Of a stretch of 25,515 bases of DNA, positions 1 to 5,600 are shown piece by piece. A program made the position numbers and the translations under genes. This DNA is from Candidatus Micrarchaeia archaeon (GTDB lineage: Archaea > Micrarchaeota > Micrarchaeia > Anstonellales > JAHKLY01), in NCBI GenBank assembly GCA_041653315.1, contig JBAZFO010000017.1, positions 1-25,515 on the forward strand, written 5' to 3'. The notes under the pieces were generated by a model that ran no database searches, had not been told where the DNA came from, and saw only the letters and a program-made list of their open reading frames with translations. Position 1 is the stretch's first letter. Every line of letters starts with the position of its first letter.

Positions 1-3
1 TTG

Positions 4-23
4 ATATGTTCATATGAACATAT
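4..23. promoter_or_regulatory. Perfect 20-bp palindrome, candidate operator
   Basis: ATATGTTCATATGAACATAT is identical to its own reverse complement over all 20 bases. It lies 27 bases upstream of the TATA box that serves the small gene at 82. The position suits an operator for that gene. The binding protein is unknown; autoregulation by the AbrB-like product of the gene at 82 is an inference. Confidence 0.5.
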
Positions 24-50
24 GAACCTAATAATATTATGTACATATGT

Positions 51-58
51 ATTTATAA
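51..58 (+). promoter_or_regulatory. TATA box for the gene at 82
   Basis: ATTTATAA matches the archaeal TATA box. It is centred about 27 bases before the ATG at 82, so transcription should begin at or next to the start codon, giving a leaderless mRNA. This spacing is the main reason for choosing ATG 82 over the TTG at base 1. Confidence 0.5.
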
Positions 59-81
59 ACCTATCGTTAGCTAATTATAAT

Positions 82-276
82 ATGGCAAAAGAAGAAAGCT
101 ATCTAATAAAGTTGCAAAGCAAATCTACGACGTCAAAATATACTTCTGAATTTTTGTCTTTACCTAAGCAATTCTTAGATAAAATTATAAAAAAATTCGG
201 AGACAAACCCGTGATGTTTAAAGTCAGCATGGATAAAAAAGGCAGAGTAATTTATGAACCTAAATTCCTAAAGTAG
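82..276 (+). CDS. Small AbrB/SpoVT-like putative DNA-binding protein
   Basis: A 64-aa protein. The frame is open back to a TTG at base 1, but ATG 82 has a TATA box at leaderless distance. Residues about 15-60 run strand, SLPKQFLDKI helix, GDKP turn, strand, then DKKGRVIYEP. This resembles the swapped-hairpin AbrB layout of IPk-helix-GD-strand-G-strand. The match is by eye and the protein could be something else. It ends 67 bases before a DNA methyltransferase on the same strand, the place where restriction-modification controller genes often sit. Known controller proteins are usually HTH proteins, so a role in controlling this system is inference. Confidence 0.6.
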   Translation: MAKEESYLIKLQSKSTTSKYTSEFLSLPKQFLDKIIKKFGDKPVMFKVSMDKKGRVIYEPKFLK

Positions 277-303
277 CTTAACTGGAAAACAGGTCTCCAA
301 AGG

Positions 304-337
304 TTTATAAATTATTGAATAAGCTTTATTAAAGAGG
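304..337 (+). promoter_or_regulatory. TATA box (304-311) and ribosome binding site (331-337) of the methyltransferase
   Basis: TTTATAAA at 304-311 predicts transcription from about 331. AAAGAGG at 331-337 is a good Shine-Dalgarno match six bases before ATG 344. The methyltransferase therefore appears to have its own promoter with a very short leader. Confidence 0.5.
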
Positions 338-343
338 ATAAAC

Positions 344-1339
344 ATGGCAAAGAAAAAAAAGTTAAGAACATTAGATCTTTTTGCAGGCGTCGGCGGAATC
401 AGATTAGGATTTGAAAATGCTGGATTTGAAACTGTATTTGCAAACGATTTTGATAAAAGTTGCAAAGAGACTTACGATTTAAACTTTAGTGAGCCAAAAC
501 TAAATACTGAAGATATATGGAAACTTGATATAGATAATTTACCAGAATTTGATATTCTTCTTGGCGGTTTTCCCTGCCAGGCTTTTAGCATAGCAGGGTA
601 CAGAAAAGGATTTAGAGATGAAAAAGGCAGAGGTAATTTATTTTTTAGGATCGCCGAAATTTTAGAAGCTAGAAAACCCCGGGCGTTTTTATTAGAAAAT
701 GTGAAAAACCTTAAATCCCACAACGGCGGAAAGACTTTTAAAATTATTAAAAAAACACTGGAAAATCTAGGATATCATATCAAAGTGGAAATTTTAAACA
801 GTATGATCCATGGCAACATTCCTCAAAACCGGGAAAGAATTTTTATTGTTGGTTTCTTAGATAAAAGAAAACGCGATAATTTTGAATTCCCAAAACCAAT
901 TTCTTTAACTAAAAATTTTCGGGAATTCACAGCAAAAAAAGCAGACAAAAAATATTACTACAATGATAAACCATTATATACAAAGATTAAAGATGACATC
1001 AACGCAGAAGATACAGTTTACCAATGGAGAAGAAAATATGTACGTGCTAATAAAAAAGGAGTCGTTCCTACATTAACTGCAAATATGGGTCTTGGAGGGC
1101 ATAATGTTCCCATTATCAAAAATTCAATAGGAATCAGAAAATTAACTCCGAGAGAATGCTTCTTATTGCAGGGTTTTCCTGCTGATTACAAACTTCCTGA
1201 AATTGCAGACAGTAAATTATATCATCAAGCAGGCAACAGCGTTACTGTTTCGGTTATAGAACGACTTGCAGAAAATATGAGAAAGATTCTATTGGATGAA
1301 GTTCCTCCGCGCAAAGATATAATTACTGCTTATTTATGA
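344..1339 (+). CDS. DNA (cytosine-5-)-methyltransferase
   Basis: A 331-aa C5-cytosine DNA methyltransferase that transfers a methyl group from S-adenosylmethionine to cytosine in a specific DNA site. The ordered family motifs are visible: motif I DLFAGVGG (11-18), motif IV GGFPCQ with catalytic Cys78, motif VI ENV (118-120), motif VIII QNRERI (161-166), a target-recognition region of about 175-265 containing TLTA, motif IX RKLTPRECFLLQGFP, and motif X AGNSV near the C-terminus. Length is normal for a standalone enzyme. It converges with the putative endonuclease gene, with two bases between the stops. With the adjacent vsr this forms a restriction-modification-repair cassette. The target site cannot be read from sequence. 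The base composition is less AT-rich than the genes after 5.6 kb, which fits acquisition by transfer. Confidence 0.96.
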   Translation: MAKKKKLRTLDLFAGVGGIRLGFENAGFETVFANDFDKSCKETYDLNFSEPKLNTEDIWKLDIDNLPEFDILLGGFPCQAFSIAGYRKGFRDEKGRGNLFFRIAEILEARKPRAFLLENVKNLKSHNGGKTFKIIKKTLENLGYHIKVEILNSMIHGNIPQNRERIFIVGFLDKRKRDNFEFPKPISLTKNFREFTAKKADKKYYYNDKPLYTKIKDDINAEDTVYQWRRKYVRANKKGVVPTLTANMGLGGHNVPIIKNSIGIRKLTPRECFLLQGFPADYKLPEIADSKLYHQAGNSVTVSVIERLAENMRKILLDEVPPRKDIITAYL

Positions 1340-1341
1340 GT

Positions 1342-2409
1342 TTAAATTTTACGCTGTATATCTTTGATATAGTCTCTTAAACTATTTTTAACTATGTTTT
1401 TCAGGTTTCTTTGTGCTATCCATATATTATTTCGTTTTAATGAGGGATTCATCCCAACTGTAGTAAACCAGCATTCATAAATTTTATCTTTCTCTAGGTT
1501 AAATGTACCTAAAACTTTATTTTTAATTATGGTAGTTTTCTTGCAGTAGATATACATTCTTCTTGAAGAAATTTTATTTCTTTTATAATTTGTTTTCATA
1601 TAAACTTCAATATCTCCTTTATAAGTAAACTCGCCGAATTCCTCCGGCTCTTTCATTAGATTGCTCATAATAATTGGAAGTTTTCCTTTTTTCAGCTTTA
1701 TTTTTTCATATCCCTCATGAGAATTTAATATTCGTTTTGCAGTTAGCGGGCTTGCTTCTTTTATTATTTCGGTTTCATATAGGTATGAACCTTGATTAAA
1801 AGCAACACCAAATTTTTTCAAATCATCGCCGGTTATAATGTACTGTATTTTTACATATAAATCTTTAACATTACAAAATTTCTCAAAAGATTCAGAATCC
1901 AATTTTGATTTTAAGTAAACTCCAAGCGGGTCGATATCTGCAGATTCATTTTTCTTGATGAGGCTTGCATATATCAAAACCACTTTTTTAGGATCCCAAT
2001 TCACAAGCTTATCTGAAAGAATGGTGCTGAACTGTTCTGCAGTTAAGCCTATCCACCTGTCTGCTTCTGATATATTTTTTATTTCAACATATAAATTCGG
2101 CTCCCTCTCTGTGTTTTTATCGATTATTTTAATTATATCCGGATCTGAGATATTTTCTTTTTTGAGCTGATGAATATCAAAATCAAGAGCACATTTTTTC
2201 TTTGTTTTTCCTTCAATTAATTCTGCAACTCCTATTTCAATCAATTTTCCTATGACAAAACTGTCAATAATGCCCCCAAAACCTCTATACTGGCCGGTTG
2301 TTCTGTTTGTGGCCAATTTTGTTTTATCTAAATGGTACTCTAAAGCAAACTTAAAACATCTTTCAAGATCTTTCTGTGTGAGTTGATACTCTAAATCATT
2401 TTGAACCAT
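1342..2409 (-). CDS. Putative type II restriction endonuclease, PD-(D/E)XK fold
   Basis: A 355-aa protein whose family I do not recognise. Residues 90-111 contain a literal PD-(D/E)XK core: Pro90-Asp91, then 17 residues, then Glu109-Ile-Lys111 inside a hydrophobic strand (LYVEIKN). Gln126 follows in a helix, as in many nucleases of this fold. There is no signal peptide or membrane segment. It begins inside the 3' end of the vsr frame with a 14-base overlap. An AAGGAG site (2421-2426 on this strand) lies 11 bases before ATG 2409, so it should be translated with vsr. It faces the cytosine methyltransferase tail to tail. The function rests on the motif plus this context; a non-restriction nuclease remains possible. 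Confidence 0.72.
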   Translation of the reverse strand: MVQNDLEYQLTQKDLERCFKFALEYHLDKTKLATNRTTGQYRGFGGIIDSFVIGKLIEIGVAELIEGKTKKKCALDFDIHQLKKENISDPDIIKIIDKNTEREPNLYVEIKNISEADRWIGLTAEQFSTILSDKLVNWDPKKVVLIYASLIKKNESADIDPLGVYLKSKLDSESFEKFCNVKDLYVKIQYIITGDDLKKFGVAFNQGSYLYETEIIKEASPLTAKRILNSHEGYEKIKLKKGKLPIIMSNLMKEPEEFGEFTYKGDIEVYMKTNYKRNKISSRRMYIYCKKTTIIKNKVLGTFNLEKDKIYECWFTTVGMNPSLKRNNIWIAQRNLKNIVKNSLRDYIKDIQRKI

Positions 2410-2799
2410 ATTTATACAGCCTCCTTAAAATTTTATCAAAATCTTGTTTTACTTGGTGCTCCCAAACCACGATGACTTTATACCCTTTTGATTTCAGCAT
2501 TTTTGTGTTCTTTCTGTCTCTTTTCACGTTTTTCTCAATTTTGGGCAGCCAATAGCTTCTCTTGATTTAGGTTCCTTGTAGCAATTTGGACACTTGTGCC
2601 AAAAACATCCGTGCAGAAACACTGCAGTTTTTGAATCTTTGAGAACAATATCTGGATTGCCCGGCAGTTTAGGGTGCATTTTATGTCTAATTTTATCTCC
2701 TTTTAGATAATTATGAATTTTTTTCTCTTGTTTTGTCCACTTGCTTCTTATTTTTGACATACATCTGCTTCTCTGTTCTTTTGTCAAATTATCAGACAT
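2396..2799 (-). pseudogene. vsr: vsr, very short patch repair endonuclease, frameshifted
   Basis: Vsr nicks DNA next to T:G mismatches left by deamination of 5-methylcytosine, so it belongs with the neighbouring C5 methyltransferase. The first frame (start 2799) encodes residues 1-80 with LPGNPD (Asp50), FLHGCFWH (His63, His68) and CPNC, matching the Vsr catalytic and zinc region; Leu replaces the Thr seen before the first His in E. coli Vsr. That frame then stops at 2524. A second frame continues SYWLPKIEKNVKRDR, then YKVIVVWEHQ, to a stop at 2396-2398. The break lies near 2555-2562. The total of 404 bases is one short of an intact 134-residue gene, and family spacing between PKSR and YW also fits one lost base. 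It may be a real mutation or a sequence error. Confidence 0.85.
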
Positions 2800-2820
2800 A
2801 ATTGAGAATAAACCTTGAAT

Positions 2821-2830
2821 GTTTATAAAC
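2821..2830 (-). promoter_or_regulatory. TATA box for vsr and the endonuclease
   Basis: GTTTATAAAC is centred about 26 bases before ATG 2799 on the minus strand, which predicts a leaderless vsr transcript. A 28-bp palindromic element ends two bases upstream of it. Confidence 0.5.
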
Positions 2831-2832
2831 TT

Positions 2833-2860
2833 AGCACTCATCACATCAGTTATCAGTGCT
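2833..2860 (-). promoter_or_regulatory. 28-bp palindromic element, copy 1
   Basis: On the minus strand it begins AGCACTGATAAC and ends GATGAGTGCT, with 6-bp perfect inverted ends. It sits two bases upstream of the TATA box of vsr. It matches copy 2 (4090-4117) at 24 of 28 positions and copy 3 (5385-5412) at 20 of 28, without gaps. Its position suggests an operator or activator site. Confidence 0.6.
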
Positions 2861-2870
2861 TAAAAACTCT

Positions 2871-2890
2871 TTTCTAAAATTTTCTAAAAT
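2871..2890. repeat. Tandem 10-bp repeat TTTCTAAAAT x2
   Basis: Two exact adjacent copies of TTTCTAAAAT lie in the gap between vsr and the protease gene. No function can be assigned. Confidence 0.6.
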
Positions 2891-2954
2891 AAAGTTAAAC
2901 ACAATCTGGGAATGGGAAAGATGAGAGGAAGGTTGGTTTGGGAGATAAAATCAA

Positions 2955-3857
2955 TTATCTATTAACAATTACATTTTGAAGCAGTTTTATAAAAGCAGTG
3001 CCAGAATGATTTTCAATTATTTTAAACGCTGGTGTTGAAGTTAAAGTATGGATTGTTGCGTAATGAACGGAGAGAACTGCATCTCTAAGTTTTTTATCCT
3101 TTTCTAAAGAAATTACCTTAAGGCCGATTTCATCACATCTATCATAAGAAAGATGCCTGGCATGCGATTTCGTCAATGCATGGTCCCCCAATTCTTTTAT
3201 TATAACTTTTATTTTATCATCTGCTTTGCTGTCTTTTTTAAACATGCCTTCTTTAAGCCAAATTTTAACCATTTCTTCTGACCATACAATTGCTTTTTCA
3301 CATTCTCCTATTAAAGTAGGATTGTATTTTGCTATTATTGGTTGCCAAATATAAATCTTTGATTGGTCTATTTTAATCTCTTTAGCAGCTCTTTCAAATT
3401 CTTCAATAATTCCATGAGCTGGAATTCCATTAAACTGCGGATCAATTGGACCCAAACTTGAATGTTTACCCATTCTTATTTCTTTGCAAGCACAAGCCAT
3501 CATAGTTCCTGCAGACATCGCTAGCTCAGGAACAAATGCTCGCATATCACTCCCGAATATGGATTTAAGATATGTAACAATAGATTCAGTAGCCGCAGTA
3601 TCTCCTCCAGGTGTATGAAGAAATATATCTAATCCTTTATCTGGATTTAAGTTCTCGACTACTGACATGAAACCAGTTTTATCTTCATCAGTTACTCCCA
3701 ACCCAGGAATATTTGGTTTTTGAAGCCAACCAGAATAGTAAATTATAATATTTCTATTTGTTAATTTGTTTAATCTTTTGAGACATTTATGGCGAATAAT
3801 ATCATGCGTACTTCCAGACGCATTGATTTTGTTAAACATTTCATTCCAATTAGTCAT
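2955..3857 (-). CDS. ClpP-class serine peptidase, SDH-protease/SppA-like
   Basis: A 300-aa protein with the ClpP/crotonase fold signature of the SDH-type serine peptidases. HTPGGD at 81-86 is the oxyanion-loop region. AMSAGT at 113-118 carries the presumed nucleophile Ser115. SSLGPIDPQ at 133-141 is another family signature. No signal peptide or membrane helix is visible, so a cytoplasmic enzyme is likely. The C-terminal third (about 205-300) is charged and helical. It starts directly after the stop of the 61-aa gene (TAG-ATG, no gap) with an AAGAGG site upstream, so the two are translationally coupled. Its substrate is unknown. Its place beside a restriction-modification cassette, and the shared 28-bp upstream element, raise the possibility of a linked role, but this is inference. 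Confidence 0.85.
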   Translation of the reverse strand: MTNWNEMFNKINASGSTHDIIRHKCLKRLNKLTNRNIIIYYSGWLQKPNIPGLGVTDEDKTGFMSVVENLNPDKGLDIFLHTPGGDTAATESIVTYLKSIFGSDMRAFVPELAMSAGTMMACACKEIRMGKHSSLGPIDPQFNGIPAHGIIEEFERAAKEIKIDQSKIYIWQPIIAKYNPTLIGECEKAIVWSEEMVKIWLKEGMFKKDSKADDKIKVIIKELGDHALTKSHARHLSYDRCDEIGLKVISLEKDKKLRDAVLSVHYATIHTLTSTPAFKIIENHSGTAFIKLLQNVIVNR

Positions 3858-4043
3858 CTAATCATTCCTCTTAACTTTGGTTGTAGTCGATACGTCCAAA
3901 ACATAAGGTAAGTTTGTATCTTTTCTAATTTCTTCACTTTCTAAATATATTTTCTGAAAATACACACGACTATCTTCTGAATCTAATTTCAGAATACGAA
4001 AAACTTCATTTATTTTACGTTGTTTTTTATTTACTTCTGACAT
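3858..4043 (-). CDS. Small charged protein coupled to the serine peptidase
   Basis: A 61-aa protein that I do not recognise. It is lysine- and glutamate-rich, mostly helical for the first 40 residues, then ends in a Thr/Lys tail. ATG 4043 has GGTGA at 4054-4058 as ribosome binding site. Its TAG stop is immediately followed by the ATG of the peptidase, so the two proteins are probably made in fixed proportion. An adaptor or inhibitor role for the peptidase is possible but unsupported by any motif. Confidence 0.7.
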   Translation of the reverse strand: MSEVNKKQRKINEVFRILKLDSEDSRVYFQKIYLESEEIRKDTNLPYVLDVSTTTKVKRND

Positions 4044-4062
4044 AATAATAAATCACCTTCAA

Positions 4063-4073
4063 AGTATATAAAC
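4063..4073 (-). promoter_or_regulatory. TATA box for the peptidase operon
   Basis: TTTATATAC reads on the minus strand 20-30 bases before ATG 4043. The 28-bp element copy 2 lies 16 bases further upstream. Confidence 0.4.
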
Positions 4074-4089
4074 CTTAATGATTGGACTA

Positions 4090-4117
4090 AGCACTCATCT
4101 CATCTGTTATCGGCGCT
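4090..4117 (-). promoter_or_regulatory. 28-bp palindromic element, copy 2
   Basis: On the minus strand it begins AGCGCCGATAAC and ends GATGAGTGCT. It matches copy 1 at 24 of 28 positions, and the upstream flank (GAGTTT then an A/T run) is also similar. It lies between divergent genes, so it could act on the peptidase operon, on the zinc-ribbon gene, or on both. Confidence 0.6.
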
Positions 4118-4145
4118 AAAATTTAAACTCCCAAGTTCAATAATC

Positions 4146-4154
4146 ATTATAAAT
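4146..4154 (+). promoter_or_regulatory. TATA box for the zinc-ribbon gene
   Basis: ATTATAAAT is centred 26 bases before ATG 4176, with no Shine-Dalgarno site between, which predicts a leaderless mRNA. Confidence 0.45.
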
Positions 4155-4175
4155 TTAGCTATTTTAGAATATCTT

Positions 4176-4424
4176 ATGGGATTGCTTAGCGGCATTGTAA
4201 AAATATTTGAGAATAAGGTTAGTAAAGGAGTAAAAGACAGTGTAGAAGATTTCATAACAAATGAAGGTGAATGTTCAAAATGTGGGAAGGACATTCCAAA
4301 TAAAAAGGCTAAATTCTGCCCAAGTTGTGGTTTTAAGCTGGTTGTTACCTGCCCAAAATGTAAGAAAGATTTCCCTTATAAAACAAAGTATTGTGAAGTT
4401 TGCGGGAGAAGACTGAAGAGATAA
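4176..4424 (+). CDS. Double zinc-ribbon protein
   Basis: An 82-aa protein with two zinc ribbons in tandem. The first uses Cys33/Cys36 and Cys48/Cys51, the second Cys59/Cys62 and Cys73/Cys76, each knuckle ending CxxCG or CxxCK. The first 30 residues (GLLSGIVKIFENKVSKGV) form an amphipathic helix that could bind a membrane or a partner. Such ribbons bind zinc and mediate protein or nucleic-acid contact; the specific role is unknown. It converges with the membrane zinc-ribbon gene, with four bases between the stops. Its promoter faces the peptidase operon across the shared 28-bp element. Confidence 0.85.
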   Translation: MGLLSGIVKIFENKVSKGVKDSVEDFITNEGECSKCGKDIPNKKAKFCPSCGFKLVVTCPKCKKDFPYKTKYCEVCGRRLKR

Positions 4425-4428
4425 CGAG

Positions 4429-5040
4429 TTAAGTTAATGTTTTCTTGTTTGATTTCCGTTTTTCAGCCTTGAAATCGTTTATTAAATCCCCTTCTGTTTC
4501 TTCTCTAGTTTCTTTTCTAGAATAGTTACATTTACAATTTTTACAGTAGTAATGTTTAAAGAACATAAAATCCGTTTTTTCACTTAAATAATGATCACAT
4601 TTTTTACAATATGGTCCAAAAACCAAAGGAGTATCATCTCCCTTAGAATAGCGTAAAACCCACTTTAAATTATTTATAACCCTTACCTCTTCTTTTTGAT
4701 CTTTGCCTTTTTCAATAGGTAGCGGATCACTTTTAGTTGTAGAAATTGTAAACGGTTTTTCAAAGTATTTGCTCACATACGGTTGCAACATTATAACGAT
4801 GACTAATGCAATAATAATACTAATGATTAAAATACTTGATGGAGTTTCCCACCCAAAATAAGAAAATAAAAATGGTAGCGGAGAGTTTTCATTTGAACCA
4901 ATATATGAGAAAATAGATTTAACAAATGGGATATTACTTGCCAATAATGACAAAACGGGAACAAAAAATAAAATCACTACTAATGCAATTATTAATAAAA
5001 CCCATGTGGTTCGATTTATTCCAAAGAAATCTTCATGCAA
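4429..5040 (-). CDS. Two-helix membrane protein with C-terminal zinc ribbon
   Basis: A 203-aa protein from TTG 5040. Two start codons are possible in this frame, TTG 5076 and TTG 5040. The second is preferred because GGTGA (5045-5049) lies four bases upstream and overlaps the stop of the preceding gene; no in-frame ATG exists in this part. Hydrophobic segments at about 12-34 and 68-86 should span the membrane. A cytoplasmic or external domain follows with Cys145/Cys148 and Cys166/Cys169, which form a zinc ribbon, and a lysine-rich tail. It is the last gene of a three-gene operon. The family is not recognised. Confidence 0.75.
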   Translation of the reverse strand: MHEDFFGINRTTWVLLIIALVVILFFVPVLSLLASNIPFVKSIFSYIGSNENSPLPFLFSYFGWETPSSILIISIIIALVIVIMLQPYVSKYFEKPFTISTTKSDPLPIEKGKDQKEEVRVINNLKWVLRYSKGDDTPLVFGPYCKKCDHYLSEKTDFMFFKHYYCKNCKCNYSRKETREETEGDLINDFKAEKRKSNKKTLT

Positions 5041-5044
5041 AAAA

Positions 5045-5191
5045 TCACCTAGATAAGCTGTAAAAAATAATGGCAATACCTAAAAGTATTAAACCCAATT
5101 TTAGATTACTATTAAGTGCAGGTTCTAAAATCCCATAAGCTAAAACTAAACCACCGATAACACCCAATATTGAAGATTGTTGCTTGTTCAT
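5045..5191 (-). CDS. Small two-helix membrane protein
   Basis: A 48-aa protein starting MNKQQSSILGVIGG and ending FYSLSR. Hydrophobic stretches at about 8-22 and 32-45 predict two membrane helices with a short ExALNSN loop. GGGGTG lies six bases before ATG 5191. It starts 11 bases after the stop of the upstream gene and its TGA is part of the ribosome binding site of the next gene, so the three are tightly coupled. No homologue is recognised. Confidence 0.65.
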   Translation of the reverse strand: MNKQQSSILGVIGGLVLAYGILEPALNSNLKLGLILLGIAIIFYSLSR

Positions 5192-5202
5192 ATTAACACC
5201 CC

Positions 5203-5334
5203 TTAATCCTTTTTCTTCGCTTCTTTCACGATTTCTTCCGCTTCCTCCCTTGTGATTATTCCTTTTTTAATTAAGGCATTGAGTATTCCTTCATTTAGTT
5301 TTATTGGGTCTATTCCTCCAATATACATTCCCAT
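5203..5334 (-). CDS. SHOCT-like short protein
   Basis: A 43-aa protein. Residues 12-40 (LNEGILNALIKKGIITREEAEEIV and a lysine tail) resemble the short SHOCT helical module: a hydrophobic helix, a G(I/L)IT turn, then an acidic helix. GGTGAG lies just before ATG 5334. It is the first gene of the operon with the two membrane proteins. SHOCT modules are usually attached to other domains, so a free-standing copy next to membrane proteins suggests a partner or oligomerisation module, which is inference. Confidence 0.65.
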   Translation of the reverse strand: MGMYIGGIDPIKLNEGILNALIKKGIITREEAEEIVKEAKKKD

Positions 5335-5384
5335 AATCTCACCCCTTGATTAAAATAAGTCCTTATTATTTTAAATAGTTAACG

Positions 5385-5412
5385 AGCACCCATCCCTTAT
5401 AATATCAGAGCT
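5385..5412 (-). promoter_or_regulatory. 28-bp palindromic element, copy 3 (degenerate)
   Basis: On the minus strand it begins AGCTCTGATA and ends GATGGGTGCT. It has the same length as copies 1 and 2 and matches copy 1 at 20 of 28 positions, mostly at the ends. It lies about six bases upstream of a TATA-like ATTTAAAATA that serves the three-gene operon starting at 5334. Confidence 0.5.
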
Positions 5413-5436
5413 CCAGGTTCTCATTATTTTATCTTA

Positions 5437-5564
5437 GTCAAAATATTGACCGAAAACAAGCAAAATCAGTCAAAATATTGACCGAAAAAGGCTAATTATT
5501 GACAAAAAACCTCACTTAGTCAAAATATTGACCGAAAACAATCAAAATCGGTCAAAACTTTGAC
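5437..5564. repeat. Phased array of GTCAA-N4-TTGAC repeats
   Basis: Four 14-bp units of the form GTCAA-N4-TTGAC start at 5437, 5469, 5519 and 5551. A degenerate unit with only the right arm TTGAC starts at 5490. Three are exact copies of GTCAAAATATTGAC; the one at 5551 has a different centre (AACT). Three are followed by CGAAAA. Start-to-start spacings are 32, 21, 29 and 32 bases, close to whole turns of the helix, so bound proteins would line up on one face. The last unit ends six bases before the TATA box of the ATPase gene. Such an array can be a multi-site operator or a set of replication iterons. Confidence 0.85.
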
Positions 5565-5570
5565 CAAAGC

Positions 5571-5580
5571 TTTAAAAATA
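5571..5580 (+). promoter_or_regulatory. TATA box for the ATPase gene
   Basis: TTTAAAAATA is centred about 26 bases before ATG 5601 with no Shine-Dalgarno site, so the mRNA is probably leaderless. The repeat array directly abuts its upstream side. Confidence 0.5.
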
Positions 5581-5600
5581 TTTACACAATTAAATAATAT

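Noticed and set aside
1..276. A 91-aa gene starting at the TTG at base 1
   Set aside because: The added 27 residues run through the palindrome and TATA box; ATG 82 is at leaderless distance from that box.
2833..2860. The 28-bp element as a box C/D RNA or kink-turn
   Set aside because: Copy 1 contains GTGATGA and CTGA on the minus strand, but these are not kept in copies 2 and 3, and the position upstream of TATA boxes argues for a DNA site.
5437..5564. The repeat array as a CRISPR
   Set aside because: The units are only 14 bp, the intervals are uneven (32, 21, 29, 32) and two spacers are nearly identical, and no cas genes are near. It fits protein-binding sites better.
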